DNA from: Demequina iriomotensis | Lineage (GTDB): Bacteria; Actinomycetota; Actinomycetes; Actinomycetales; Demequinaceae | DNA: 64,000 bases | Direction: 5' to 3' | Assembly (NCBI RefSeq): GCF_000971395.1 | Contig: NZ_BBME01000017.1 | Span: 62,001 to 126,000, forward strand | Part shown: in pieces, positions 47,163-54,880 of the stretch | Layout of the letters: each line of letters begins with the position of its first letter | Position numbering within the stretch: the stretch's first letter is position 1 | Notes under the pieces: model-generated | What the model was told of the DNA's origin: nothing | The model's input: only the letters and a program-made list of their open reading frames with translations | Database searches by the model: none | Position numbers and translations under genes: made by a program

Positions 47163-48858
47163 AGACGGCCTCCAGGCCCCACTCCCCGCCGCCGTAGGCG
47201 AGCAGCACCGCGGTCACGGTGTCCTCCTCGTCTCGCAGCGCGACCTGGACGTACGCACGTCGGGAGGCGTCCTCGGACCACCAGCGCTCCGACACCGGCC
47301 ACGGCCCGGCCCACGACTCGACGGGACGCGGACGGTCCCACACCGGGCTCTCGACGTGACCGACGTGGCCGGAGGAGGGGTGCCGGTTCGCGGCGCGGGC
47401 GCGCTCGTCGGAGGGGTCCGCCTCGAGCCGCACCCACGTGGGCGGCGCGCTGATCGCGAGACGTCGGCTGATGGTGACCGGGCTCCCGCCCGCGTCGAGC
47501 ACGAGCGCGGGCCGCACCACCGAGGGCACGGTCGCCGGCGGCGGGTCGGGGATGCGTCCCGGCCACGGATGCGCGATCGCGCGAGCGGGGGGCGCCTCCT
47601 GGCCCCAGGGCACCGCATGTGCCCTGTCGCGGGGAGAACGCCCGCCCTGCTCGGCGACCGCGAGCACGCCCTCGAGGCCGATCAGCCCCTGGACGCGCTC
47701 GAGGGCACGATGCGCGCGCGAGTCCGCGCCCGACACCCCGCCCCACAGATAGGCCTGCTCGGCACCGAGCGCGACCACGTCCTCCGCCACGAGCCCGAGC
47801 GATACCAGCGGCGACGGCTCCGGCGCGGCGCCGGTCGCGGCCGCGGCTCCCGCGGTGCCCGACAGCCAGCCCTCGAGCTGCCAGCGGACCCGGTCCGTCA
47901 TGTGACGGGCGAACGCACCGGCGCGGGAGCCCACGTCCGTGCGCCACACGCGCTCGAGCTCCTGCCCCTTCTCGGTGCGTGCCGTGATGCGCACGCGCCC
48001 GCACCGCACGCCCGCGTCGAGCAGCGCGCGATCGAGCGCGCTCGCGGCCTCCGTGGCGACGTGGACGAGCTGCTCGATCCGCTCGGCCGGGTCCTCGAAC
48101 ACATGCTCGACCGCGATGTCCTCCTCGCTGCGGCGCAGCACCGGGGGCGCGAGGTCCTCCCCCGACGCGAGCCGATGCGCCCACACCCCGACGGGGCCGA
48201 AGCGCGCGAGCACGTCCGCGAACGGCAGCGCCGCCAGGTCCCCCAACGTGACGATGCCCAGCCGGGTCAGCACGCTCACGAGGCGCTCGACCTCCTCGCG
48301 CTGGACCCGCTCCATGACCGCGAGCGCGAGCGAGTCGATGGGGGCGGGAGCGAGGTACGCCCTCGAGGAACCCGCGGGGACCAGCTCCGCGGACCGCGCC
48401 GCGAGCACGGCCGCGAGCAGCCCGTCGGCAGCGCCGACCGCGCACTCCACGCCGGCGTGCTCGGCCACGGCGGTGACGAGAGCCTCCGCGAGCGCCTCCT
48501 CCGAGCCGTGGAAGCGCGCGGCGCCGTCCGCGGGGATCGCGAGCAGGCCCGGACGCGTGATCTCGACGCCCGAGACCGCCTGCTCGGCGGCGGCCGCGAC
48601 GGCCTCGAACAGGCGCGAGTCCCGGCCCTCGTCATGGGACAGGATCGCGATCTCGGGGCAGGCGCGCTGCGCGAGGCGACGGGTGCTCCCCCGCCGCACC
48701 CCGGCGGACCGCGCCGCGGCGGACACCGCGACCAGCCCGCGCCCATGCAGCACCGCGGCCGGGGCGTCGGCACCGAGCCCCGCCTCCGTCATCGCCGCGA
48801 CGACGGGCCAGTCCGGCACCCACAGGACCGCGCGCCTCACCACGGTCACGACGCTCAT
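47155..48858 (-). CDS. imuB: Y-family polymerase-like protein ImuB
   Basis: Non-catalytic Y-family-like adaptor of 567 residues that links DnaE2 to the sliding clamp. The N-terminus AVLWVPDWPVVAAM lacks the metal-binding acids of active Y polymerases, as in known ImuB. A little-finger-like region follows (GVRCGRVRITARTEKGQ) and a Pro-rich C-terminal part with PRPVESWAGPWPVSERWW typical of the family. ATG overlaps the imuA stop (ATGA). Confidence 0.93.
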   Translation of the reverse strand: MSVVTVVRRAVLWVPDWPVVAAMTEAGLGADAPAAVLHGRGLVAVSAAARSAGVRRGSTRRLAQRACPEIAILSHDEGRDSRLFEAVAAAAEQAVSGVEITRPGLLAIPADGAARFHGSEEALAEALVTAVAEHAGVECAVGAADGLLAAVLAARSAELVPAGSSRAYLAPAPIDSLALAVMERVQREEVERLVSVLTRLGIVTLGDLAALPFADVLARFGPVGVWAHRLASGEDLAPPVLRRSEEDIAVEHVFEDPAERIEQLVHVATEAASALDRALLDAGVRCGRVRITARTEKGQELERVWRTDVGSRAGAFARHMTDRVRWQLEGWLSGTAGAAAATGAAPEPSPLVSLGLVAEDVVALGAEQAYLWGGVSGADSRAHRALERVQGLIGLEGVLAVAEQGGRSPRDRAHAVPWGQEAPPARAIAHPWPGRIPDPPPATVPSVVRPALVLDAGGSPVTISRRLAISAPPTWVRLEADPSDERARAANRHPSSGHVGHVESPVWDRPRPVESWAGPWPVSERWWSEDASRRAYVQVALRDEEDTVTAVLLAYGGGEWGLEAVYD

Positions 48859-49544
48859 GCCGCACCCCCGAGCGCTCGGGACGTCACCGCCGGCGCCGAT
48901 GCTCCGCGCCGCAGCGGCGCATCCGCGTCGAGCGGCAGCGTGACGAACCGCGCGGTGCCTCCCCGACGCTCCTCGATCCGCACGGTGAGATCCCGCCCCC
49001 GCAGGCGGCCGTCCCCCGCGCCGAGACCATGCCAGCGGGACGCGACCGCGGTCAGCGTGGTGTGCGCTCCCGTCCACGAACCCTCCGCGACGATGACGGA
49101 TCCCCGCTCCCTCGCCCGGGACGCGAGCCTGCGCCGGTCCGGCTCGGACAGCGCGAGTCGCGGGCCCAGCAGCACCACGTCCATGCCGTCGACGCATGCC
49201 CCCGCCACGGCCGCGGCCTGCGGGCCCGGATGCGGCACGAGCGCGAGGCGCGCGAGGTCGAGCCCGCGGCGCGCCGCCGCGACCACCCCGAGCGACGGCA
49301 TCCCGACGGCCGCGGTCCACGAGCCCGCCTCCGAGGCGGCCGCCGCGAGCGCGAGCATGAGCGAGGTGGAGCCGGCGACGGCGACCACCTGCCCGCGCCT
49401 CAGCCCTTGCGGCAGCAGCTGGTCCAGCACGGGCGTGAGCGGCAGCGTGGGCGCCTCCCAGCGCTCACGCGTGGTGCCCACCCGCCGCTGCACCCCGGCG
49501 AGCGCCTCGCGCGCCCGGGCGAGCCTCGCCTCGGCCGTCTCCAT
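48855..49544 (-). CDS. imuA: RecA-like mutasome protein ImuA
   Basis: A 229-residue actinobacterial ImuA' protein with a degenerate RecA core (VVAVAGSTSLMLALAAAASEAGSW), needed with ImuB and DnaE2 for damage-induced mutagenesis. The N-terminal coil has ARLARAREALAGVQRRVG. Start at 49544 with GGGAGG about nine nt upstream. It heads the SOS operon behind two overlapping LexA boxes. Confidence 0.9.
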   Translation of the reverse strand: METAEARLARAREALAGVQRRVGTTRERWEAPTLPLTPVLDQLLPQGLRRGQVVAVAGSTSLMLALAAAASEAGSWTAAVGMPSLGVVAAARRGLDLARLALVPHPGPQAAAVAGACVDGMDVVLLGPRLALSEPDRRRLASRARERGSVIVAEGSWTGAHTTLTAVASRWHGLGAGDGRLRGRDLTVRIEERRGGTARFVTLPLDADAPLRRGASAPAVTSRALGGAA

Positions 49545-49574
49545 CGCCGCGCACCTCCCGCATCGTCCATCGGC

Positions 49575-49602
49575 TCGAACATCCGTTCGAACATATGTTC
49601 GA
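49575..49602 (-). promoter_or_regulatory. Two overlapping perfect LexA (SOS) boxes
   Basis: TCGAACATCCGTTCGA (49575-49590) and TCGAACATATGTTCGA (49587-49602) both match the actinobacterial consensus TCGAACNNNNGTTCGA and share four bases. They lie 31-58 nt before imuA and should repress imuA-imuB-dnaE2 until DNA damage. Confidence 0.93.
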
Positions 49603-49805
49603 TTATGACGCGGCCCTCCGACAGTGAGCAAGACGGTGTGAGGAGCCGGGCACGGGACGACCGCGAGCGCCCCCTGGCGCGCGCGAGGGCGCCGCAAGCG
49701 ACCACGAGCGCCCCATTCCGGGGTCAGGAGGACGGGACCAGGGAGGACGGCCGATCAGGGCCAGACACGACCGCCGATCAGGACCGGACGCGACGGCGGG
49801 ACGCG
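49603..49805. other. Non-coding stretch upstream of the SOS boxes
   Basis: About 200 bp between the SOS boxes and the TrmH stop. A plus-strand frame starting at 49606 runs on antisense to trmH but is Arg/Asp-rich without a ribosome site, so I see no gene. Confidence 0.5.
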
Positions 49806-50606
49806 TCAGCGCGCGCGCAGCGCCCACATCGCGACCGCCGAGGCCGCGGCGACGTTGAGCGAGTCCACTCCCCCATGCATCGGGATGATGACGGCCTCGT
49901 CGACGTGCGCGAGCGCCTGGCGCGTGAGCCCGTCACCCTCGGCGCCCATGACCAGGGCCACCTTCTCACCCGCGCGCGCGGCGAAGTCGTCCAGGTCGGC
50001 CGCATCGTCCGCGAGCGCGAGGCCCGCGACCGTGAAGCCGAGCCCGCGCAGCTCGTCGAGCGCGTCGGGCCACGCCTCGGCCCGCGTCCACGGCACCTGG
50101 AACACCGTGCCCATCGACACCTTCACCGAGCGCCGGTACAGCGGATCGGCGCACGTGGGCGCGACCACCACCGCATCGGCGCCGATGCCCGCGGCCGAGC
50201 GGAAGATCGCGCCGACGTTGGTGTGGTCGACGATCCCCTCGAGGACCACGATGCGTCGCGCGTCGCGCACCAGATCCGCGAGCGCGGGCAGCTCGGGCCG
50301 CTCCATGGACGCGAGCGCGCCGCGATGCACCTGGTAGCCGGTCACGTCCTCGAGCAGGGCCGCGGGGGCGACGTACACGGGCACCTCGGCGGGCAGCACC
50401 GTCGCGACCGAGTCGAGCCAGCGCTCGCTCAGCAGCACCGCCCGGGGACGATGCCCCGCGGCCACCGCGCGCGCGATGACCTTCGCACCCTCGGCCATGT
50501 ACAGGCCCCGCGCGGGCTCGAGAGCGCGCCGCAGCGCGACATCGGTGAGGTCGCGGAAGTCGGCGAGACGCGGGTCGGCGGGATCCTCGACATGGATGAC
50601 GGGCAT
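49806..50606 (-). CDS. TrmH/SpoU-family RNA 2'-O-methyltransferase
   Basis: A 266-residue SPOUT methylase with an N-terminal substrate-binding domain (ARGLYMAEGAKVIARAV). Knot motifs are GIVDHTNVGAIFRSAAGIG, VMGAEGDGL and IPMHGGVDSLNVAAASAV. It probably methylates a ribose in rRNA or tRNA; the exact position cannot be told. The ATG at 50606 is preferred to the one at 50618 since homologs start at VIHVEDPADPRL. Confidence 0.92.
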   Translation of the reverse strand: MPVIHVEDPADPRLADFRDLTDVALRRALEPARGLYMAEGAKVIARAVAAGHRPRAVLLSERWLDSVATVLPAEVPVYVAPAALLEDVTGYQVHRGALASMERPELPALADLVRDARRIVVLEGIVDHTNVGAIFRSAAGIGADAVVVAPTCADPLYRRSVKVSMGTVFQVPWTRAEAWPDALDELRGLGFTVAGLALADDAADLDDFAARAGEKVALVMGAEGDGLTRQALAHVDEAVIIPMHGGVDSLNVAAASAVAMWALRAR

Positions 50607-50651
50607 GACGCCCATCATCCCAGCGCCCGCGCCGTCGCGGCGCCGTCGGCG

Positions 50652-50657
50652 TACCCT
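50652..50657 (+). promoter_or_regulatory. -10 element of the DUF2157 gene
   Basis: TACCCT, 44 nt before the ATG, followed by a leader with GGAGGGAAG as ribosome site. Confidence 0.35.
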
Positions 50658-50701
50658 GGAGGTGTCGACGCAGGCGTCGACGTCGCTGGAGGGAAGCGGC
50701 G

Positions 50702-51697
50702 ATGAACGAGCTCGAGACGAGGCTCGACCGGTGGGTCGAGGCGGGGCTCATCAGCCCCGAGACCGCGGCCGACCTGCGCCGATTCGAGGCACAGGACACC
50801 GGCCAGGCGCCCCCGCAGGCACGCACGCTCGCGCTCGTCGGCGAGGTGCTCGGCTACCTGGGCGCGGCGCTCGCGCTCTCCGCCGTCGCGTTCATCCTGG
50901 GGCGCACGTGGGACGATCTCGCGACCGCAGGCCGGATCGCCGTGGTCGCGGCCCTCACGCTCGCGGTCGCGTTCGCGGGCGCCCGCGCGGCACGGCTCGC
51001 CGCGCCCTCCGCGCAACGCCTCGCCTCCGTGCTGCTGCTCGCGACGGTCGCGCTCACCGGCTGGCTCGCCTGGGTGGTCCTGCACGATGCGGCGGGCCTC
51101 GCCGACGAGCCCCTCGCCCGCGCCGTCACCGGCACGATGGCCGTGTGCGCCGGCATCGTCTACGCCCTGCGCCGACGCACGCTGGCGCAGGTCGCGCTGC
51201 TCGCCGGCCTCGCGGCCGCGGTCGCGACCGTCACCACGCCGTGGGCGGAGGACGATGCGGGCACCTCCATGGGCCTCGCGTGGGCGGCGCTCGGCGCGGG
51301 CTGGCTCGCGCTCGCGATCACGCCTGTGCTGATCCCTACCGGCAGCGCGCTCGTCTCGGGCGGGCTGCTCTCCCTGCTGGGCCTGCAGATCGCCGCGACG
51401 GGAGACCTGCGCGGATGGCTGCTGGGCCTCGCGATCGTGCTCGGGGCGTGGATGGTCGCCGCCGCCGTGACCCGGCGGACGCTGCTGCCGCTCATCGTGC
51501 CGGGAGCGGTCGGGCTGCTGATCGCGGTGCCGCAGCTGATCGACCACCTGGTCGGCGACGCGATCGTCACGTGGCTCGCGGTCATGGTCACCGGCGTCGC
51601 GCTCGTGGTGGTCGCGCTGCGCATGGTCCGCGAGCGGCGCCGCCCGGATCCGAACCCCGCGACAGACGCGGACGACGACATCCTGCTCAGCCCCTAG
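50702..51697 (+). CDS. DUF2157-family membrane protein
   Basis: A 331-residue protein. A soluble N-terminal helix-turn segment ETRLDRWVEAGLISPETAAD, typical of DUF2157, precedes about nine hydrophobic helices and a charged C-terminus. Family function unknown. Strong ribosome site GGAGGGAAG before the ATG. Transcribed alone and convergent with the SPFH gene over a perfect hairpin. Confidence 0.82.
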   Translation: MNELETRLDRWVEAGLISPETAADLRRFEAQDTGQAPPQARTLALVGEVLGYLGAALALSAVAFILGRTWDDLATAGRIAVVAALTLAVAFAGARAARLAAPSAQRLASVLLLATVALTGWLAWVVLHDAAGLADEPLARAVTGTMAVCAGIVYALRRRTLAQVALLAGLAAAVATVTTPWAEDDAGTSMGLAWAALGAGWLALAITPVLIPTGSALVSGGLLSLLGLQIAATGDLRGWLLGLAIVLGAWMVAAAVTRRTLLPLIVPGAVGLLIAVPQLIDHLVGDAIVTWLAVMVTGVALVVVALRMVRERRRPDPNPATDADDDILLSP

Positions 51698-51740
51698 AGA
51701 CCTCCTCGCGGCGGGCCGTCACGCGCCACGGGGAACGGCA

Positions 51741-51770
51741 GAGCCCCGGAGGATCGCTCCTCCGGGGCTC
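51741..51770. terminator. Two-way terminator between DUF2157 and SPFH genes
   Basis: A perfect 13-bp stem (GAGCCCCGGAGGA with its complement) and loop TCGC, centred between convergent stops at 51697 and 51782. Confidence 0.9.
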
Positions 51771-51781
51771 ATGCGTGGTCC

Positions 51782-52858
51782 CTACTGGCCCTTCTCGGCG
51801 TCCGGGTCGAACGGCTTGCCGGAACCGGAGCCGGCCTGCTCGGCCTCGCCCGAGATGCCCTCGGCCTGACGCCGCGCCTCCTCGAGAGCCGCGCGCGGGT
51901 CCGCGAGCGCGGACGTGATGCGCGACGTGCGCTGCCGGGCACGCTCGGCGTCGCGCTCGAGGGGCTCGGCCTGGTCGGTGACGCCGAAGCCGGCCGCGAC
52001 CGCCTTGAGCGCCCCGGTGAACTCGGTGGGGACGAACCACATCTGGTTGTTGTTGGCCTTCGCGACCTCCGGGAGCATCTGGAGGTACTGGTAGGACAGC
52101 AGCTTGGAGTCCGCGTCGCCCTCGTGGATGGCGTCGAACACCTGGAGGATCGCGCGGGCCTCACCCTCAGCCTTGAGGATCTTGGACTGCGCCTCGCCCT
52201 CGGCCTTGAGGATCGCCGACTGCTTCTCGCCCTCCGCCGTGAGGATCGCCGACTGCTTGACGCCCTCCGCGGTCAGGATCGCGGCACGGCGGTCGCGCTC
52301 GGCGCGCATCTGCTTCTCCATCGAGTCCTTGATGGACACGGGCGGCTCGATCGACTTGAGCTCGACGCGGTTGACGCGGATGCCCCACTTGCCCGTCGCC
52401 TCGTCGAGGACGCCGCGCAGCTGGCCGTTGATCTGGTCGCGGCTGGTGAGCGTCTGCTCGAGGTCCATGGTGCCGACGATGTTGCGGAGCGTCGTCACCG
52501 TGAGCTGCTCGACACCGGTGATGTAGTTGGCGATCTCGTAGACCGCCGACTTCGGGTCCGTCACCTGGAAGTAGATGACCGTGTCGATGTCGACCACCAG
52601 GTTGTCGGACGTGATCACCGACTGCGGCGGGAACGAGTACACCATCTCGCGCAGGTCCACCTTGGCGCGCACCTTGTCGATGAACGGCACCAGCAGGTGC
52701 AGGCCTGCGTCCATGGTGGTGTGGTAGCGGCCCAGACGCTCGACCAGGTAGGCCTGCGTCTGCTGCACCACGATGATCGCGCGCGCGATCGCGGCGATCA
52801 CGAAGATCGCCAGGACCGCGAGCGCGACCCAGACGATGATCGTGCCGATGTCGTCCAT
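51782..52858 (-). CDS. SPFH/Band-7 (stomatin-like) membrane protein
   Basis: A 358-residue protein of the prohibitin/stomatin type that forms rings on membranes. N-terminal membrane helix (IIVWVALAVLAIFVIAAI), SPFH domain (VVQQTQAYLVERLGRYHTT, LVPFIDKVRAKVDLRE, VDIDTVIYFQVTDP), a coil with about three and a half 11-residue ILxAEGExQSA repeats encoded by 33-bp DNA repeats, and a flexible charged tail. The start at 52858 has AAGGAG in the end of nfeD. It forms an operon with the NfeD partner. Confidence 0.93.
   Translation of the reverse strand: MDDIGTIIVWVALAVLAIFVIAAIARAIIVVQQTQAYLVERLGRYHTTMDAGLHLLVPFIDKVRAKVDLREMVYSFPPQSVITSDNLVVDIDTVIYFQVTDPKSAVYEIANYITGVEQLTVTTLRNIVGTMDLEQTLTSRDQINGQLRGVLDEATGKWGIRVNRVELKSIEPPVSIKDSMEKQMRAERDRRAAILTAEGVKQSAILTAEGEKQSAILKAEGEAQSKILKAEGEARAILQVFDAIHEGDADSKLLSYQYLQMLPEVAKANNNQMWFVPTEFTGALKAVAAGFGVTDQAEPLERDAERARQRTSRITSALADPRAALEEARRQAEGISGEAEQAGSGSGKPFDPDAEKGQ
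52140..52290 (-). repeat. 33-bp tandem repeats inside the SPFH gene
   Basis: Units starting at 52173, 52206, 52239 and 52272 (plus strand) are spaced exactly 33 bp and encode 11-residue repeats, with partial units on both sides. The repeat extends the coiled coil in whole heptad-like steps and could vary in number by slippage. Confidence 0.8.
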
Positions 52859-52859
52859 C

Positions 52860-53306
52860 TCAGCTCTCCTTCTCGGGCGCGACCACGGCGGTCGCGCCAT
52901 CGATCCTCAGCACGGTCACGTCCGCACCCTCGGGGATCGCGCGCGCATCGTCCTCGGTGCGCGCCGTCCACACCTCCCCGTTGAGCTTGACGCGGCCGCT
53001 CGTCTCCGTCACGGCGTCGATCGCACGTGCGGTGCGGCCCACCAGGGCCGCCGTGTTCGTCTCGGAGGCACCCTCGCCCTTGGCGCGCAGCGAGCGCAGC
53101 AGGAACGGGCGCAGGCCCCCGATGAGCGCCGTCGCGACGACGAGCGCGATGATGACGCTCAGCCACCACGGCGCGCCCAGCAGCGCGGCGACGCCGCCTG
53201 CGATCGCGCCGCCCGCGAGCATCGCGAACAGCAGGTCGAGCGTGAAGATCTCGACCGCGCCGAGGATCATCGCCCCGATGAACCACCACAGGAACTGCTC
53301 CACCAT
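52860..53306 (-). CDS. NfeD-family membrane protein
   Basis: A 148-residue partner of SPFH proteins. Three hydrophobic helices (FLWWFIGAMILGAVEIF, LLFAMLAGGAIAGGVAALL, WLSVIIALVVATALIGG) precede a C-terminal OB fold (LVGRTARAID...GRVKLNGEVW). It ends one base before the SPFH start. The ATG has AAGGAGG directly upstream and TAGCGT at 53326-53331. Confidence 0.92.
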   Translation of the reverse strand: MVEQFLWWFIGAMILGAVEIFTLDLLFAMLAGGAIAGGVAALLGAPWWLSVIIALVVATALIGGLRPFLLRSLRAKGEGASETNTAALVGRTARAIDAVTETSGRVKLNGEVWTARTEDDARAIPEGADVTVLRIDGATAVVAPEKES

Positions 53307-53325
53307 GGCCTCCTTGTCTCATGGC

Positions 53326-53331
53326 ACGCTA
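53326..53331 (-). promoter_or_regulatory. -10 element of the nfeD-SPFH operon
   Basis: TAGCGT, 19 nt before the ATG, giving a short leader that includes AAGGAGG. Confidence 0.45.
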
Positions 53332-53344
53332 GCAGGGACGACGA

Positions 53345-53380
53345 GAGGCGCGCATCGTCCGCGGGGACGATGCGCGCCTC
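53345..53380 (-). terminator. Perfect 16-bp hairpin built on an inverted 9-mer pair
   Basis: Arms 53345-53360 and 53365-53380 are perfectly complementary around GCGG; each contains one copy of the 9-mer. It lies 31 bp after the TSUP gene and upstream of nfeD. Confidence 0.85.
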
Positions 53381-53410
53381 CTTCTCGCGTCGGGCGCGTC
53401 GGGCCTGATG

Positions 53411-54316
53411 TCAGGCCGCAGCGGACTCCGGCGCCGCCTCCCGGGCGATCGCCCGCTCGGCCCGGTGACCGCGCCACGCGCGGGAGATCGCCCAAGCCCA
53501 GACGGCCACGATCACGGCGTAGACGGCCCAGCTGTACGGGGCCACGGCGGAGAGCGCGTCGGTGTGGAGCAGCGTGCGGGCGTTCGTCAGCAGGATCATG
53601 CCGCCGACCGCGGCGCCGAGCATGCGAGGCGGGATGTGGCGCACCAGGTACGCCGCGAGGGGCGCGGCGAGCAGGCCGCCCGCGAGGAGCGCCAGGACCC
53701 ATCCGAAGTCGATGCCGGAGGTGCCGAGGCCGAAGATGAAGCCGACGGACGCGGCCGCGGCGACCAGGAACTCGGACGTGTCGATGGAGCCGATCACCTT
53801 GCGCGGCTCCATGCGGCCCGAGGCGAGGAGGGTCGGGGTGCCGATAGGCCCCCAGCCGCCGCCGCCGGTCGCGTCGACGAAGCCGGCGACGAGGCCGAGC
53901 GGAGCGAGGAAGCGCGAGCGCAGGGGCCGCTTGGCCTGGTCGGCCTTGACCTTGGTGCCGGTGAAGCGCGTGAGCACGTAGACGCCCAGCCCGAAGAGGA
54001 GCATGGCCATGATGGGGCCGGCGGCCTCGGTGGAGAGGCGCGAGAGGAAGGTCGCGCCGGCGAAGGCGCCGATCGCGCCGGGCACGCCCACGCGCCACAC
54101 CACGCGCCAGTCGACGTTGCCGAACCGCGCGTGCGCGGCACCGGAGGCGAGCGTGGTGCCCACCTCCGCGAGGTGGACGGTGGCAGAGGCCAGCGCGGGG
54201 CTGAGCCCCACCGCGAGCATGAGCGTCGACGAGGTCACGCCGTAGGCCATGCCCAGGCTGCCGTCGACGAGCTGCGCGCCGAATCCGACGATCGCCAGCA
54301 GGACGAGTGAACGCAT
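53411..54316 (-). CDS. TSUP (TauE/SafE) family permease
   Basis: A 301-residue permease with eight or nine membrane helices in two halves (FGAQLVDGSLGMAYGVTSS and AGFVDATGGGGWGPIGTPTLL are the paired family motifs). TSUP members move sulfite, sulfoacetate or related sulfur compounds across the membrane. The gene follows an Rrf2 regulator and three palindromes in 54363-54406, so it is probably that regulator's target. Confidence 0.9.
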   Translation of the reverse strand: MRSLVLLAIVGFGAQLVDGSLGMAYGVTSSTLMLAVGLSPALASATVHLAEVGTTLASGAAHARFGNVDWRVVWRVGVPGAIGAFAGATFLSRLSTEAAGPIMAMLLFGLGVYVLTRFTGTKVKADQAKRPLRSRFLAPLGLVAGFVDATGGGGWGPIGTPTLLASGRMEPRKVIGSIDTSEFLVAAAASVGFIFGLGTSGIDFGWVLALLAGGLLAAPLAAYLVRHIPPRMLGAAVGGMILLTNARTLLHTDALSAVAPYSWAVYAVIVAVWAWAISRAWRGHRAERAIAREAAPESAAA

Positions 54317-54362
54317 GGTCTCCTCCGCCCGAGCCGGACGCGGATGCGCCCATGAGTCGGGA

Positions 54363-54406
54363 TGGGTAAAACCATACCCACCTAGTAGGTAGGAATCAAT
54401 TCCTAC
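54363..54406 (-). promoter_or_regulatory. Operator region with three adjoining palindromes
   Basis: TGGGTA/TACCCA (54363-54380, 6-nt gap), ACCTA-G-TAGGT (54380-54390) and GTAGGAAT-CA-ATTCCTAC (54389-54406) follow one another in an AT-rich patch between the Rrf2 gene and the TSUP gene. The last overlaps the Rrf2 stop codon. They are likely binding sites for that regulator and the TSUP promoter. Confidence 0.7.
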
Positions 54407-54876
54407 TCGCCAGATAGGTTTGTTTGGGCGTCCTCCCAGGCCGCTTGGTCCTCGACAAGGATCCGGATCTCCTCCGGAAGCTCGCCCGCGGCGAGGTCCG
54501 CCACCGTCACGCGCTCGAGCACGGCGCGGATCGAGGCGCGCACGGCGACCCAGATGGTGAGGAGCTCGGCGGCCGCGCCCTCGTACTCGAGACCGGACGG
54601 CCGCTCGCCCCGCACGAAGATGAGCGGGCCGTCGACGGCGCGCACCACATCGGCGAGCGTGATCTCCGAGGCGGGCCGGGTGAGGCGGTAGCCGCCGCCG
54701 ATCCCCCGCTGCCCCACGACCAGGCGGTCGTCGCGCAGCGCGGTGAGGATGCCCTCGAGGAACTTGCGCGGGATCCCCTGGCTCGCCGCGAGCTCGCTGG
54801 TGGTGCGCGGCGCCCCCGCGCGGGCGAGCTCGGCGACGGCCCGCAGGGCGTAGTCGGCGCGCGCGGAGACCTTCAT
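54403..54876 (-). CDS. Rrf2-family transcriptional regulator without cluster cysteines
   Basis: A 157-residue regulator with the winged-helix start KVSARADYALRAVAELA, recognition region TSELAASQGIPRKFLEGIL and wing GIGGGYRLTRP. It has no cysteine at all, so it cannot bind the Fe-S cluster of IscR/NsrR; it resembles CymR-type Rrf2 proteins that sense sulfur status with a partner protein. The TSUP neighbour supports a sulfur role. It starts 4 bp after the ABC ATPase gene and is co-transcribed. Confidence 0.88.
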   Translation of the reverse strand: MKVSARADYALRAVAELARAGAPRTTSELAASQGIPRKFLEGILTALRDDRLVVGQRGIGGGYRLTRPASEITLADVVRAVDGPLIFVRGERPSGLEYEGAAAELLTIWVAVRASIRAVLERVTVADLAAGELPEEIRILVEDQAAWEDAQTNLSGE

Positions 54877-54880
54877 CCGC

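Noticed and set aside
43839..47453. 1204-codon plus-strand open frame
   Set aside because: Antisense to dnaE2 and the end of imuB; no domain signature.
49606..50705. Plus-strand frame leaving the SOS boxes in the opposite direction
   Set aside because: Mostly antisense to the TrmH gene, Arg/Asp-rich, and without a ribosome site.
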